Shown here: positions 24,155-34,234 of the stretch, one piece after another
How positions within the stretch are numbered: the stretch's first letter is position 1
How the letters are laid out: every line of letters starts with the position of its first letter
The notes under the pieces: model-generated
The model's database searches: none
What the model was told of the DNA's origin: nothing
Seen by the model: only the letters and a program-made list of their open reading frames with translations
Translations under genes and position numbers: made by a program
NCBI GenBank assembly: GCA_046348685.1
Contig: JAXMDT010000009.1
Span: forward strand, 19,129 to 83,128
Length of the DNA stretch: 64,000 bases
Reading direction: 5' to 3'
Source of the DNA: JAXMDT01 sp046348685
GTDB lineage: Bacteria; Pseudomonadota; Alphaproteobacteria; Rickettsiales; UBA998

Positions 24155-26092
24155 ATGGAACAGCCAATCCATATGCTTGGCGCCCTTGATCAGGCGTTAG
24201 TGCGCGAGGAAGAAAAATTCCTGCGCGAGCGCATGGGTATTCAGATTACCGGCCTACTGCCGAATTCAACACATGTAGCTCTGAAATTACCTGCGTTCAT
24301 TCAAGACAAGGATGAGGCACATAATTTCATGCAATCCTTCCTGCCAGAAGCACAGCATAGGCATGCGTCACATCCCAGAGAACAACGTGTCATAATGCCG
24401 CTCTACGATGTAAAAGACACCACACTTCGCCTCATCAATCCAATTAGCCGCCGCGCCGTGCCATTCGCTTCGGAAACTGAACTAGAAGCGCTGGATGAAG
24501 AATACCGCATACTGCTCGGTAAAAAAGAGCGGCCACGTACAAGCGAAGAAGAATTGAGCACCAAAAGCTTTAAGCAAGCGATCAAGGCTCTTAAATCAGA
24601 TAGTACACTTGACTTTGTGGGCTATTATCGCGACGGAAGGCTAAAGCTTCCGGTTAATGACGAAAGGAGCGCAATTTATCAGGTTGCCGAGGCAATGTTA
24701 AGGCATGGCGCGGTGAGTGTAGACGATATGCTCCTGGAGCGCGGTGATAATGGCACGATGCTGAGCATTACTCCGAAAGCATTATTTAAGATGCAGGAGT
24801 TTGCCGTTAAAGGCATGGAGCGCGGCGGGCAGCCTGCCATCGCTGGCATCTGCGCGAGCGAGCGCAGGCAAGCGCGGGCTGAAATTTTTCGTGAGCGCAG
24901 GTTAAACCATACTCGCAATTCCATGCACGAAGCACTTTCCCTGAGCGAATCAAGCAAGACTGCGCCTTACCCTTATGACTCAGATAAAATGCTTACCGCT
25001 CTTGATTACGGATTTAAGATGCTGGATGAACCCTGGTATTGGGAATCACTTGATCACGCGCAGCTCGCATCGCAGCGCAACGACATCCAAAATGAACTCA
25101 AAAAAGACCTACAAGATGTGGCCGCATTGCTTAAAGACGGTAAGCTTGCACAAAGCCAATTGCATTGGCTTGTAAACGAAAGTCCTTACCGTAATGCAAT
25201 TCGCACGATCGGGCATTTACTGACGGTGATCCAAGATAAACCAGCTAAAAGCGGCAGTGTGCAAATACATGACTCCGGCGCAACCGCCTGGCAGGATGCA
25301 TTCGGGCTGACAAAAGCCGCCATGCTGCCAAAAGATACGAACGCTCAGGAAGCATCCTATCATTTGCGCAGTCAGACCGGTCAGGTCGGCGTGGGCGAGG
25401 TTATCAAAAACAATGCGTTTATGGGCCTCCGCCCTATCTGGCATTCTCTTGAATTAGCCGTAACCAAGCCGGCGATGGTTGGCGTTGCGGTGGGTGGCAT
25501 CGCTGCCTACTCTGCCATGGTGCCGCGCCGCTATTCGATCCCGGTGATGCTGAATAAATTGGTGGAAGGCACCTTAGCAAAGCTCGGTATTCAACATTCG
25601 CATGGCCCACGCGATGTCTTTGGATTCGATAAGGCACTCAAAAGCGGGCGTGATCTTAAATGGTGGCAAAAATCCGGTTTCGTTGCTGGTGTAACCTCGG
25701 CAAGCGCCGTCTGGATTATTTTTTCCGTCGTCGAAGACGTTATTGTCCACCTGCCACTGGCACTCGTCAGCGTCGGCGTTGGCGCAGCCGGAGGCGCCAC
25801 TGGCCGCAAAGTCGTAGCGCCGGTGGTTGAAGATTTAGGCGATCTGGCTGGCCGTTATGCGCCGCAACCCGTACGTGATGCATACGCAGCGGACATCTAT
25901 ATCGCTAAAAAATGGTATAGGGCCTCGCCGTTTGAGAAAATTGAGCATGGGGTTAAAAATGCTGTTCGCGATGTAGAGGAAATGGGCGTAATCGCGACCG
26001 CTGATCATTACACACGCAAACTTGCGTCCCAAGCGCAATCCACATGGAGCGAAGTATGGGGAATTTCAGCCCCGCCACTCAAATCGCGTTAA
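24155..26092 (+). CDS. Large hypothetical protein with C-terminal membrane segments
   Basis: 645 residues from ATG 24155 (MEQPIHMLGALDQALVREEE). The N-terminal 430 residues are soluble and charged; two helices near 250-310 are strongly helical (RRQARAEIFRERRLNHTRNSMHEALSLSE). The C-terminal part has hydrophobic stretches (GVAVGGIAAYSAMVP, SGFVAGVTSASAVWIIFSVVEDVIVHLPLALVSVGVGAAGGATGRK), enough for three or four membrane helices, with a further soluble tail. This suggests a membrane-bound protein with a large cytoplasmic N-terminal domain. It starts one base after the stop of the His-rich gene (TAG-C-ATG), so the genes are coupled. No family recognised. Confidence 0.72.
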   Translation: MEQPIHMLGALDQALVREEEKFLRERMGIQITGLLPNSTHVALKLPAFIQDKDEAHNFMQSFLPEAQHRHASHPREQRVIMPLYDVKDTTLRLINPISRRAVPFASETELEALDEEYRILLGKKERPRTSEEELSTKSFKQAIKALKSDSTLDFVGYYRDGRLKLPVNDERSAIYQVAEAMLRHGAVSVDDMLLERGDNGTMLSITPKALFKMQEFAVKGMERGGQPAIAGICASERRQARAEIFRERRLNHTRNSMHEALSLSESSKTAPYPYDSDKMLTALDYGFKMLDEPWYWESLDHAQLASQRNDIQNELKKDLQDVAALLKDGKLAQSQLHWLVNESPYRNAIRTIGHLLTVIQDKPAKSGSVQIHDSGATAWQDAFGLTKAAMLPKDTNAQEASYHLRSQTGQVGVGEVIKNNAFMGLRPIWHSLELAVTKPAMVGVAVGGIAAYSAMVPRRYSIPVMLNKLVEGTLAKLGIQHSHGPRDVFGFDKALKSGRDLKWWQKSGFVAGVTSASAVWIIFSVVEDVIVHLPLALVSVGVGAAGGATGRKVVAPVVEDLGDLAGRYAPQPVRDAYAADIYIAKKWYRASPFEKIEHGVKNAVRDVEEMGVIATADHYTRKLASQAQSTWSEVWGISAPPLKSR

Positions 26093-26355
26093 AAATGCCA
26101 CGTGAAGTTCACCGCTCGCTGGATGGTATGACAGTTTATCTGCTTGTCCTATTACAGGAAAATCCTGAGATTGAACGGTATCAGACAGCGCTCATCGCTT
26201 TAGACGCGCCGAAGGCATCTGACTTCATTCAGCGCTACGGTGGAAAGCCGGTGAACCTCAATGAAGAAGCAATTGTGCTTTGGCAAGGCGATGGGGATTA
26301 CCCATCTGCCGACGTCCGGCAGTGGATGAAAGAGCGTTTTGGCGTCAGGCTCTAG
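26056..26355 (+). CDS. Small hypothetical protein overlapping its upstream neighbour
   Basis: 99 residues from ATG 26056 (MGNFSPATQIALKMPREVHRS), with GGAG 9 bases upstream; ATG 26095 (MPREVHRS) or the earlier ATG 26044 are alternatives. The start lies inside the end of the 645-residue gene in another frame, a coupled overlap. It has no membrane helix; the N-terminal MPREVHRSLDGMTVYLLVLLQENPEIERYQ could be helical, and the C-terminal DVRQWMKERFGVRL is a basic helix. Third gene of the Fur-box operon; its stop (26353-26355) overlaps the end of lon. Confidence 0.65.
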   Translation: MGNFSPATQIALKMPREVHRSLDGMTVYLLVLLQENPEIERYQTALIALDAPKASDFIQRYGGKPVNLNEEAIVLWQGDGDYPSADVRQWMKERFGVRL

Positions 26356-28745
26356 TGCGTAATAAGACCACCGCCATCTGCAGGTTTTGCACCTTCTTTG
26401 GCGATTTCCGCGACCGGTTCGATGAAAGGCTCCACTTCCTGCGTCAGCGCATGTTTCAACACTTCTTCCACACGGCCAACGGAAATGATCTCAAGGCCTT
26501 TTTTGACGTTGTCAGGAATCTCCTCAAGATCTTTTACGATACTCCTCGGGGATCAGCACCGTTTGGTACCGCGTATAGCGCACCAGGAGTTTTCCTTGAG
26601 GCCTCCGATTGGCAGTACGCGGCCACGCAGCGTGACTTCACCGGTCATGGCAACGGTGCGCTTTACAGGAATGCCGGTGAGTAGGGATACAATCGTCGTC
26701 GTCATGGCGATACCGGCAGACGGGCCATCTTTTGGCGTTGCCCCTTCCGGTACATGCAGGTGAATGTCTTTCTCGTGGAAGATTTGCGGATTGATGCCTA
26801 ACTGACCGGCACGTGATTTTACGTAGCTATAAGCCGCTTGAACAGACTCCTGCATGACTTCGCCGAGTTTACCTGTAAATGTGATCTTGCCTTTTCCAGG
26901 TACAAGCACAGCTTCAATAACAAGGAGGTCACCGCCGGTTTCCGTGTAAGCAAGCCCTGTCGTCAGGCCAACCAAATCTTCTTTTTCCGCTTCGCCGAAA
27001 GAGAATTTACGCACACCAAGCAAACTTGCCAGATTGCCGGCGGTGACGTTGACCTTCTTACGGTTATTCATCAGAATCTTTTTCACGGATTTACGCGCAA
27101 GGTTGGCGATTTCACGCTCCAGGTTACGCACGCCGGCTTCACGGGTGTAATAGCGGATGATATCACGCAGCGCGTCGTCGGACAGCGACCACTCTTCTTT
27201 CTTTAAACCATGCTCTTTCATGGTTTTTGGTATGAGGTGGCGTTTCGCGATATGAACTTTCTCTTCTTCCGTATAGCCCGGAATACGAATCACTTCCATA
27301 CGATCCATCAGAGGTCGCGGCATATTAAAGCTGTTAGCCGTCGCCACGAACATGACGTTGGAAAGATCGTAGTCAATTTCCAGATAATGGTCGTTGAAGT
27401 TCTTGTTTTGTTCCGGATCGAGTACTTCAAGCAATGCCGCTGCAGGATCGCCGCGATAGTCGTGCCCCATCTTGTCGATCTCGTCCATCAGCATCAGCGG
27501 ATTGGTCGATTTAGCCTTTTTCATCGACTGAATGATACGGCCTGGCATGGACCCGATGTAGGTGCGGCGGTGACCGCGCACTTCCGCTTCATCCCGCACG
27601 CCGCCAAGGGAAATTTTTACATAATTTCGGTTGGTCGCCCGAGCGATTGAGCGCGCGAGCGAGGTTTTACCCACGCCGGGAGGCCCAACGAGGCAAAGAA
27701 TCGGCCCCTTCAGCGATTTAGTACGCTGATGTACCGCCAAATATTCCAGAATACGTTCTTTGACTTTCTTCAGGCCATAATGGTCTTCATCCAAGATTTT
27801 CTGGGCATGCTGAATGTCACTGAGTACGCGGGTCGGCTTTTTCCACGGAATCGACACCAGCCAGTCGAGATAATTGCGAATGACGGAAGCTTCCGCCGAC
27901 ATCAGGCTCATGGTACGCAGCTTCTTAATCTCGCTTAAAGCTTTTTCACGCGCCTCTTTCGAAAGTCGCGTTTTCTTGACGCGTTCCTCGATATCGGTGA
28001 TTTCGTCTTTACCTTCTTCGATTTCGCCGAGCTCTTTCTGAATCGCCTTCATTTGCTCGTTGAGGTAATATTCACGCTGCGTTTTTTCCATCTGGCGTTT
28101 AACGCGCGAGCGGATGCGTTTTTCGGTATTGAGAACGCTGATCTCACTTTCCATCAACGCAAACACCTGCTCCAAGCGTTCGGCGATGTTTATAATCTGC
28201 AGCACTTCCTGCTTAGCCGCGATATTGACCTGCAGATGGGCAGCAATCGTATCGGCAAGCACGGAAGGATCTTTGATTTTGCCCACCGCGCCAAGCGTCT
28301 CCGGCTGAATTTTTTTATTCAGCTTCACATATTGCTCGAATTGGGTGAGCGCCGTGCGGAACATCGCTTCCACGTCGCTGCGATCACCAATATTTTCATT
28401 CAGCGGCTCGGCAACAACTTGATAGAATTCGGGGTTAGCAAGCGCTTCGATGATGCGCGCGCGGCGTGTACCCTCTACCAATACTTTTACGGTTCCATCG
28501 GGCAGCCTGAGCAGTTGCAGCACGGTTGCCAAAGTACCGACATCGTAAATATCGGTCAGCTTCGGATCGTCCTGGCTGCCATCCTTCTGAGCTACAAGCA
28601 GGATTTTGTTGTCATGCTTGACAACATTGTCCAGCGCTTTAACAGATTTTTCGCGCCCGACGAACAGCGGCACGACCATGCCTGGAAAAACCACTATATC
28701 TCTTAAGGGTAGGACGGGAATTACACGTTGATTGGATTCGGTCAT
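26352..28745 (-). CDS. lon: ATP-dependent protease Lon, disrupted near the C-terminus
   Basis: About 800 codons in total. Lon degrades misfolded and regulatory cytoplasmic proteins. In order: N-terminal substrate domain (VIPVLPLRDIVVFPGMVVPLFVGREKS), coiled-coil region, Walker A LVGPPGVGKTSLARSI, Walker B LMLMDEIDKMG, and the Ser-Lys protease domain with GPSAGIAM (catalytic Ser). The uninterrupted frame stops at GLKENSW..., 730 residues, but DNA further on encodes KDLEEIPDNVKKGLEIISVGRVEEVLKHAL up to a TAG at 26352. At least four small indels between about 26535 and 26595 break the link. Downstream of the break only the last 60-70 residues are lost. Convergent with the operon above. Confidence 0.9.
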
Positions 28746-28888
28746 ATAAGCCTTATTTACTCCTGATGTCCTAGATATAGTTACTTACCATAAATTTACT
28801 AGCGCCATTATGAAAAAATCATGACAAGCACTATTAACTGAACTTTAAGAACAATTTGTTAGGATGGATATCTTGCAAAAGGTTTGCC

Positions 28889-29665
28889 ATGTACACATCC
28901 AGACGCACCGATGGATTTACCCTCGTTGAATTGTCGATCGTCATTATTATTATCGCCCTGCTAGCGGGCGGCGTCGTTGCCGGCCAGAGCCTGTTGAAGG
29001 CATCCGATAATCGCACAGTATACACCAAAGCGACCGAATATATTTCCGCCATCAACCAGTTCAGTGAGAAATATCAAGGACTGCCCGGTGACCTTTATAA
29101 CGCAACCAGCATCTGGGGCGCGCAGCATGCAACACCCGCCACCTGTCAAACCACCGCAAGCAGCAGCAAATTAACCTGCGACGGCGATGGCGATGGGCAC
29201 ATCGGCGACAATGCCGCTACGTATTATGAAAATTTCCGCGCCTGGCAGCAGTTACAAAATGCCGGCATGGTCGAAGGCAATTATAATGGCATCAGCAATG
29301 GCGCGGCCAGCACCAACGTGGCGCAGATCGATACCAATGTGCCCTCCTCCTCAGTGATAGGCGCTGGATATAGCCTTCTTTATCTTAATAGCGGCGCAGC
29401 CAACGTCTACAGTAACACTGGACACATGCTGTATTTTGGCGGGGAAACGGCAGATATTACGCGCGGCGCCGTGCTGACTACGCGCGATGCCTGGGCCATC
29501 GATAAGAAAGTGGATGATGGCGAACCCGGGCTTGGCAAAGTGTTCGTGAACGATACCGGTCTTCTGGCCAACTGCGCGACGACGAACTCCGCGTCCACCG
29601 CTAATTACGATTTGACCAACACGACATCCAGCGCGTGCAACATGATCTTCGTGATCGGTCAATAA
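28889..29665 (+). CDS. Type IV pilin-like / pseudopilin protein
   Basis: 258 residues from ATG 28889 (MYTSRRTDG), AAAGG 8 bases upstream. The class III signal is clear: GFTLVELSIVIIIIALL follows a short basic leader, so cleavage before the Phe and methylation are expected, with Glu5 present. Residues 30-258 form a globular domain with few hydrophobic stretches; a calcium-like loop CDGDGDGHIGDN is at about 95-106. A conserved-type pair of cysteines sits near the C-terminus (LLANCATTN, SSACNMIF). It is a fiber subunit of a type II secretion or type IV pilus system; no other pilus gene is next to it. See the prepilin-peptidase-like gene at 52.1 kb. Confidence 0.85.
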   Translation: MYTSRRTDGFTLVELSIVIIIIALLAGGVVAGQSLLKASDNRTVYTKATEYISAINQFSEKYQGLPGDLYNATSIWGAQHATPATCQTTASSSKLTCDGDGDGHIGDNAATYYENFRAWQQLQNAGMVEGNYNGISNGAASTNVAQIDTNVPSSSVIGAGYSLLYLNSGAANVYSNTGHMLYFGGETADITRGAVLTTRDAWAIDKKVDDGEPGLGKVFVNDTGLLANCATTNSASTANYDLTNTTSSACNMIFVIGQ

Positions 29666-29718
29666 TCTCACGTATTATTTAGAGCGCCATACGCCTAACC
29701 AGACGTTGCTGGCAAAAA

Positions 29719-30972
29719 TTATCTGGATTCTTCTTTGCGGGAATTCGGCTTATGAACCAGAATCGGCTTCGCGCCCTTGTCGATGACATCCCCGTTGATA
29801 ACCACTTCGGTCGCATCCAGTTCAGGAATATCATACATCAGGTCGAGCAGGTATTGCTCAAGAATCGCGCGAAGACCGCGAGCGCCTGTTTTACGCTCGA
29901 TGGCTTTGCGGGACACCGCTTTAAGCGCATCGTCAGTAAATTTAAGCTCAACGCCTTCCATCTCGAACAGTTTCCTATATTGTTTGATAAGCGCGTTTTT
30001 CGGTTCGGTCAGGATATTGATAAGCGCGGCTTCATCCAGATCATGCAGCGTCGCAATGACCGGCAGACGGCCGACGAATTCCGGAATCAAACCGAATTTC
30101 AGCAAATCCTCCGGCTCAATGACGGAGAGCAGTTCGCCGACGCGCTTGTCTTCCGAGCTGCGGACATCGGCCCCGAAGCCAATGGCTGAGCCTTTGCCGC
30201 GCGAAGCGATGATTTTTTCGATACCCGCGAATGCACCGCCGCAGATGAAAAGAATGTTGGCGGTATCGACCTGCAGGAACTCCTGCTGCGGATGCTTGCG
30301 GCCACCTTGCGGCGGAACGGAAGCCACGGTGCCTTCCATAATTTTAAGGAGTGCCTGCTGCACGCCTTCGCCCGACACGTCCCGGGTAATAGATGGATTA
30401 TCCGATTTACGGGAAATCTTGTCGACTTCATCGATATAGACAATGCCGCGCTGTGCACGCTCGACGTTGTAGTCAGCGGCTTGCAGCAGGCGGAGAATAA
30501 TGTTCTCGACGTCTTCACCGACGTAACCGGCTTCGGTGAGCGTCGTCGCGTCGGCCATGGTGAACGGCACATCGAGGATGCGTGCCAGCGTCTGGGCCAG
30601 CAGTGTCTTACCGCTACCGGTCGGGCCGAGGAGCAAAATATTGGACTTCGCGAGTTCGACGTCCCCACCCTTTTCCAGGATGGAGATGCGTTTGTAATGG
30701 TTATACACCGCGACGGAGAGCACTTTCTTCGCATGGTCCTGCCCGATGACATAGTCATCGAGGACTTTACGAATCTCATGCGGCTTGGCAATGCGCTCAT
30801 CATCATGCTCGATGACCGTCTTGTCGGCGGTACGGATGATATCCATGCATAGCTCGACGCATTCATCGCAGATGAAAACGGTCGGGCCGGCGATCAGTTT
30901 CCGGACTTCATGTTCGCTTTTACCGCAAAAAGAGCAGTAACGGGTGTTTTTGGATTCGCGCGCTTTACTCAT
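29719..30972 (-). CDS. clpX: ATP-dependent Clp protease ATP-binding subunit ClpX
   Basis: 417 residues. ClpX unfolds tagged proteins and feeds them to ClpP. The N-terminal zinc finger has C13, C16, C35 and C38 (YCSFCGK...FICDEC). The AAA+ core shows Walker A (LLLGPTGSGKTLLAQ, about 113-127), DATTLTEAGYVGEDVENI, Walker B (GIVYIDEVDKI), the RKSDNPSITRDVSGEGVQQALLKIMEG loop and sensor R (GARGLRAILEQ). clpP is not adjacent in this window. The 373 bases upstream (30973-31345) are the promoter region and a partial tRNA-Pro copy. Confidence 0.98.
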   Translation of the reverse strand: MSKARESKNTRYCSFCGKSEHEVRKLIAGPTVFICDECVELCMDIIRTADKTVIEHDDERIAKPHEIRKVLDDYVIGQDHAKKVLSVAVYNHYKRISILEKGGDVELAKSNILLLGPTGSGKTLLAQTLARILDVPFTMADATTLTEAGYVGEDVENIILRLLQAADYNVERAQRGIVYIDEVDKISRKSDNPSITRDVSGEGVQQALLKIMEGTVASVPPQGGRKHPQQEFLQVDTANILFICGGAFAGIEKIIASRGKGSAIGFGADVRSSEDKRVGELLSVIEPEDLLKFGLIPEFVGRLPVIATLHDLDEAALINILTEPKNALIKQYRKLFEMEGVELKFTDDALKAVSRKAIERKTGARGLRAILEQYLLDLMYDIPELDATEVVINGDVIDKGAKPILVHKPNSRKEESR

Positions 30973-31252
30973 GGTTCTCTGTTGTTGGTGGGTGTCTTAA
31001 GTTGTCTTTTGCACCTTAAGCGTAGTTTATCATTCAATGGTAACATAATAATTAACGTCAGCGGTCTCAAGACGGAAAAGCATATTTCCTTGATGCCTTT
31101 TGATCACACACGTTGACAGCATCCCCCGGAAGGGATAGAAGGCTGGCCTTTGATTCCGTAAGGAAATCGAAGTATTTTGCAGAGCAATATCTGTTTTGCA
31201 TTTAATATGTATGTCGGTCTGCACTTCCCGTAATACAAGGTGCGGCTGGCAG

Positions 31253-31274
31253 GTGTCGGGGCGTAGCGCAGCCC
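31253..31274 (+). repeat. Partial 5' copy of tRNA-Pro
   Basis: 22 bases identical to 31342-31363: GTGT plus the first 18 nt of tRNA-Pro (acceptor 5' strand, position 8-9 bases, D-stem 5' strand). The copy stops in the D-loop, where it changes to AAGCGTGAGG. A short hairpin CGGTAG-AAAGA-CTACCG follows at about 31299-31315. The rest of 30973-31345 shows nothing else beyond the clpX upstream region. Confidence 0.8.
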
Positions 31275-31345
31275 AAGCGTGAGGCAATCAGCCGAACGCG
31301 GTAGAAAGACTACCGGCTGCGTGAACTCAGGCGATGTTTTTGTGT

Positions 31346-31567
<222 letters not shown>

Positions 31568-31582
31568 GCATAGGATAGAATC

Positions 31583-32371
31583 ATGGAAAAAACAAAATTA
31601 TATAATCGCTCAAAATTTTCAGTAGAAACTATTAAGCAGGCACTGTCCCTTTTTTATGAGCTTGTGGCTGAAGCAAAAATTGAGAAAGAATATATACCCA
31701 GTCTTACTGTAAATTTGGGTGAAGAAAGATGGGATTATGATGATGAAAACGAATTTTTTGCAGATTACAGGAAAAACTGCAAATTCGCATCTTATTCACT
31801 ATATGGTAGCGATCTCGGTCTTCGCATAGATTTGTCCCCCTTCGAAAGCAGAATTAGCGTTAACGCACCAAATAGGGCTGCTATTGAAAAAGTATTCGAT
31901 ATATTCGAGACTAATAGAGAAAACGCTGAGCTTGAACCCAACGAAGAAAAACCAACTGAACCAATAATTTTTATTGGACATGGCCACAGTGTTTTATGGC
32001 GTGATTTAAAGGATCACTTACAGGATAAGCACGGACTTGAAGTTATAGCCTATGAAACCGGTGCTAGAGCAGGACATGTAATCAGGGACATTCTCGATGA
32101 CTTAGCCTCTGAGGCTTCAATGGCATTGTTAGTATTAACTGCAGATGACGAACAAAAAGATGGGACTTTTCATGCTAGACAAAATGTAATTCATGAGACC
32201 GGACTCTTTCAAGGTAGATTAGGGTTTAGCCGAGCAATAGTTTTACTTGAAGAAGGAGCCGAACCCTTCTCTAATTTGCAAGGTATAGAGCAAATCCGTT
32301 TTTCTAAAGGAAATATTAAAGAAACTTTTGGCGAAGTTTTAGCTACAATCAAAAGAGAGTTTAATTCTTAG
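31583..32371 (+). CDS. TIR-domain protein, probable defence effector
   Basis: 262 residues, AT-rich compared with its surroundings. The C-terminal domain (about 127-255) is the TIR-like fold of the PF10137 type (CAP12/Pycsar-effector TIR): PIIFIGHGHSVLWRDLKDHL, GARAGHVIRDIL, MALLVLTADD and HARQNVIHETGLFQGRLGFSRAIVLL, in which Glu205 of HETG is the expected NADase residue. These domains deplete NAD on activation in phage defence. The N-terminal 125 residues are an unknown, probably sensing, domain. No cyclase gene accompanies it. It begins 16 nt after the tRNA-Pro module behind ATAGGA, apparently read from the tRNA promoter. Ends overlapping a convergent DUF805 gene by 11 bases. Confidence 0.85.
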   Translation: MEKTKLYNRSKFSVETIKQALSLFYELVAEAKIEKEYIPSLTVNLGEERWDYDDENEFFADYRKNCKFASYSLYGSDLGLRIDLSPFESRISVNAPNRAAIEKVFDIFETNRENAELEPNEEKPTEPIIFIGHGHSVLWRDLKDHLQDKHGLEVIAYETGARAGHVIRDILDDLASEASMALLVLTADDEQKDGTFHARQNVIHETGLFQGRLGFSRAIVLLEEGAEPFSNLQGIEQIRFSKGNIKETFGEVLATIKREFNS

Positions 32372-32744
32372 TAGTGAGCACCGCGCCAAACCGGTTCTCC
32401 CCCTCCGTTCCCTTCAAGCAGCCCCAGACGATAAAGAGCACAAGGCCGACGAGCGGAATAAAAACGAGGAGCACCCACCAGCCGCTTTTATTAACGTCGT
32501 GCAGGCGGCGCACCATGACCGAGAGCGCTGGCAGAAAAAATCCAAGCATGACAATCGAACCAAAGACACCGAATTCATCCGGCGGTGCATCGTGCGGCAT
32601 GAACAAGGCGTGATCAATGATATTAGTGATCATCGCCACGATAAGATTGAAGAGAAAGAAATACCAGAATTCCGAGCGAGACGCGCGGCCACAGAATGTC
32701 GCATAATTCTTGAAGCAATGCTTGATTGCCGCGACGAATCCCAT
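32361..32744 (-). CDS. DUF805 membrane protein (copy 1)
   Basis: 127 residues. The family pattern is complete: GRASRSEFWYFFLFNLIV near the start, four hydrophobic segments, VRRLHDVNKSGWWVLLVFIPLVGLVLFIVWGC. DUF805 proteins are small inner-membrane proteins, sometimes linked to stress or ion homeostasis. The neighbour at 32763 is a paralogue, same strand, 18 bases apart, so a tandem duplication is likely. The C-terminal KGTEGENRFGAVL is typical. Confidence 0.88.
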   Translation of the reverse strand: MGFVAAIKHCFKNYATFCGRASRSEFWYFFLFNLIVAMITNIIDHALFMPHDAPPDEFGVFGSIVMLGFFLPALSVMVRRLHDVNKSGWWVLLVFIPLVGLVLFIVWGCLKGTEGENRFGAVLTTKN

Positions 32745-32762
32745 GACCGCGCCCTCTTCTAT

Positions 32763-33149
32763 TTACTCTACACCGGGTAGCGGATCAGCGCCGAAGCGGT
32801 TGTCACCTTTTGTACCACGCGTGCAGTACCAGATGAGTAACGGAATAAGCCCGATGATAGTAAAGGCGATGAGAATCCACCAAAAACTGCGGTTCGTATC
32901 GTGCAGGCGGCGCGATGTGACGGCCAGCGACGGCAGCAGCGTTGCTAACGAGGCTAGCGCATTAATAGGTCCATTATGAGGCTGCATTCCCGGCTCTGGC
33001 GTGGGCATAATCATTACATCAAGAATGCCGGTAACAATGCCAAGCAATATACCGAATAAATAGAAATACCAAAACTCCGACCGCGAGGCGCGGCCGCTGA
33101 AGGTAACATAATTGATAAAGCATGATTTGACGGCTTCAACGAATCCCAT
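32763..33149 (-). CDS. DUF805 membrane protein (copy 2)
   Basis: 128 residues from ATG 33149 (MGFVEAVKSCFINYVTFSG), which has GGAGG 9 bases upstream. GRASRSEFWYFYLFGILLG, TSRRLHDTNRSFWWILIAFTIIGLIPLLIWYCTRGTKGDNRFG and four hydrophobic segments match copy 1 throughout (N-terminal MGFV-A and the SRSEFWYF box shared). Probable operon with copy 1. Confidence 0.88.
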   Translation of the reverse strand: MGFVEAVKSCFINYVTFSGRASRSEFWYFYLFGILLGIVTGILDVMIMPTPEPGMQPHNGPINALASLATLLPSLAVTSRRLHDTNRSFWWILIAFTIIGLIPLLIWYCTRGTKGDNRFGADPLPGVE

Positions 33150-33233
33150 AGCGTGCCTCCCTGTAAACATTCGCTCTATATTTAACACATCCAGGTGGCT
33201 ATCCCTACCGATTTGGCCAAATATCACAGTCCA

Positions 33234-33923
33234 TCAATCGGTTTTGATCTTATCGAGTAACGTATTTACTTCGGTGGGAAGCGCTTTTTCTTTGGCATCC
33301 TGCCTGCCGTTGGCCACATCGGAATCGGCGTCTTTTGGCATGTAATCACTGTCTGTCCAGCTGATGAAGATGAGCAACGTGCGCTGCGTATTGTGCGCAA
33401 AGCCGTACTTAGGCTCCTGCTTTGCGATCAGCCTGCCATCCTTGGCATTATAGGCTATCATAGCAAACTTCGCCGTGCTCTTTTGCTCCTCATCCGCGTA
33501 AAGCGCAATCTGAGGTATCGCGAGAGGCGCAGACGAAAGCGGCAGCGGCAGATGCAATTCGGGAAGACCGACCAACGAGGTTTTCTGGTCGGTGGAGAGC
33601 GCACCGGCGCGCGTTTCTATAATGATATCCGCATCCTTTTTCTCGTCTGTGAGAGACGCCCCCTGCCCCAGCACATGGGAACGGATGGCCGCGATCGCAT
33701 ATTTTGTATCGCTGCTGATACCGCCTTCAAAAAAACTATTATCAATATAGACACGCATGCCGCTCGGAATCTGGATAGCCAACTGAGAAGCCGCCCGCTC
33801 TGCCGCGGTAGAAATCAGCATCTGCTCCGTTGCTGAACGTTCGGGATTGGTTTTGACCGTTGTCGTACACGCTGGAAGCAGTAAAAATAACGGTAGAAGA
33901 AAAGCAGATCGTAGCATGCCCAT
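33234..33923 (-). CDS. Lipoprotein of unknown function (DUF6655-like)
   Basis: 229 residues. Residues 1-18 form a lipoprotein signal with lipobox LPAC (LLLPACTTTVKTNPERSATEQML), mature Cys 19. The TNPERSATEQ-x-L-x-S-T-A sequence after the Cys resembles the DUF6655 family. Residues about 58-140 (RVYIDNSFFEGG..., DADIIIETRAGAL) suggest a mixed alpha/beta domain. It is exported and lipid-anchored, most likely in the outer membrane because residue 2 of the mature chain is Thr. Confidence 0.75.
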   Translation of the reverse strand: MGMLRSAFLLPLFLLLPACTTTVKTNPERSATEQMLISTAAERAASQLAIQIPSGMRVYIDNSFFEGGISSDTKYAIAAIRSHVLGQGASLTDEKKDADIIIETRAGALSTDQKTSLVGLPELHLPLPLSSAPLAIPQIALYADEEQKSTAKFAMIAYNAKDGRLIAKQEPKYGFAHNTQRTLLIFISWTDSDYMPKDADSDVANGRQDAKEKALPTEVNTLLDKIKTD

Positions 33924-34234
33924 GGCATGTCTTTTTTAACATTAATTTCCTATAGGTAATTCCAAGCCTTTGTTTATCATTGGCAATTCTTTAATTTACC
34001 ATGTCAAATTGGGCCATAAAAATCCCATAAGCAAAAATACCACAACATATAGACACAATGCTTAGAATTATCACCATATGGGGTATAAAGAACTTGCAAA
34101 GGCGATCCGATTTGTATTTCTCTGCTTACTAGGAAAAAAATTCCTGCTGTTTACCAAAGTTTAACTCTCGTTTGTCAGAATGTGTTTCGTGCCAGTCGGC
34201 ATTCCACACATAAAAACAATCAAGGGGACAACCA
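33924..34234. other. Intergenic region upstream of the flagellar cluster
   Basis: 311 bases, AT-rich, no gene. The fliF ribosome site AAGGGGA is at its 3' end. I found no correctly spaced sigma-54 promoter (GG-N10-GC); the best candidate, GGGGTATAAAGAACTTGC near 34079-34096, has the wrong spacing. Nothing else stands out. Confidence 0.6.

Noticed and set aside
34079..34096. Sigma-54-like promoter upstream of fliF
   Set aside because: GG and GC elements are 12 bases apart, not 10; no other candidate was found, so FlbD/sigma-54 control of fliF is not shown here.
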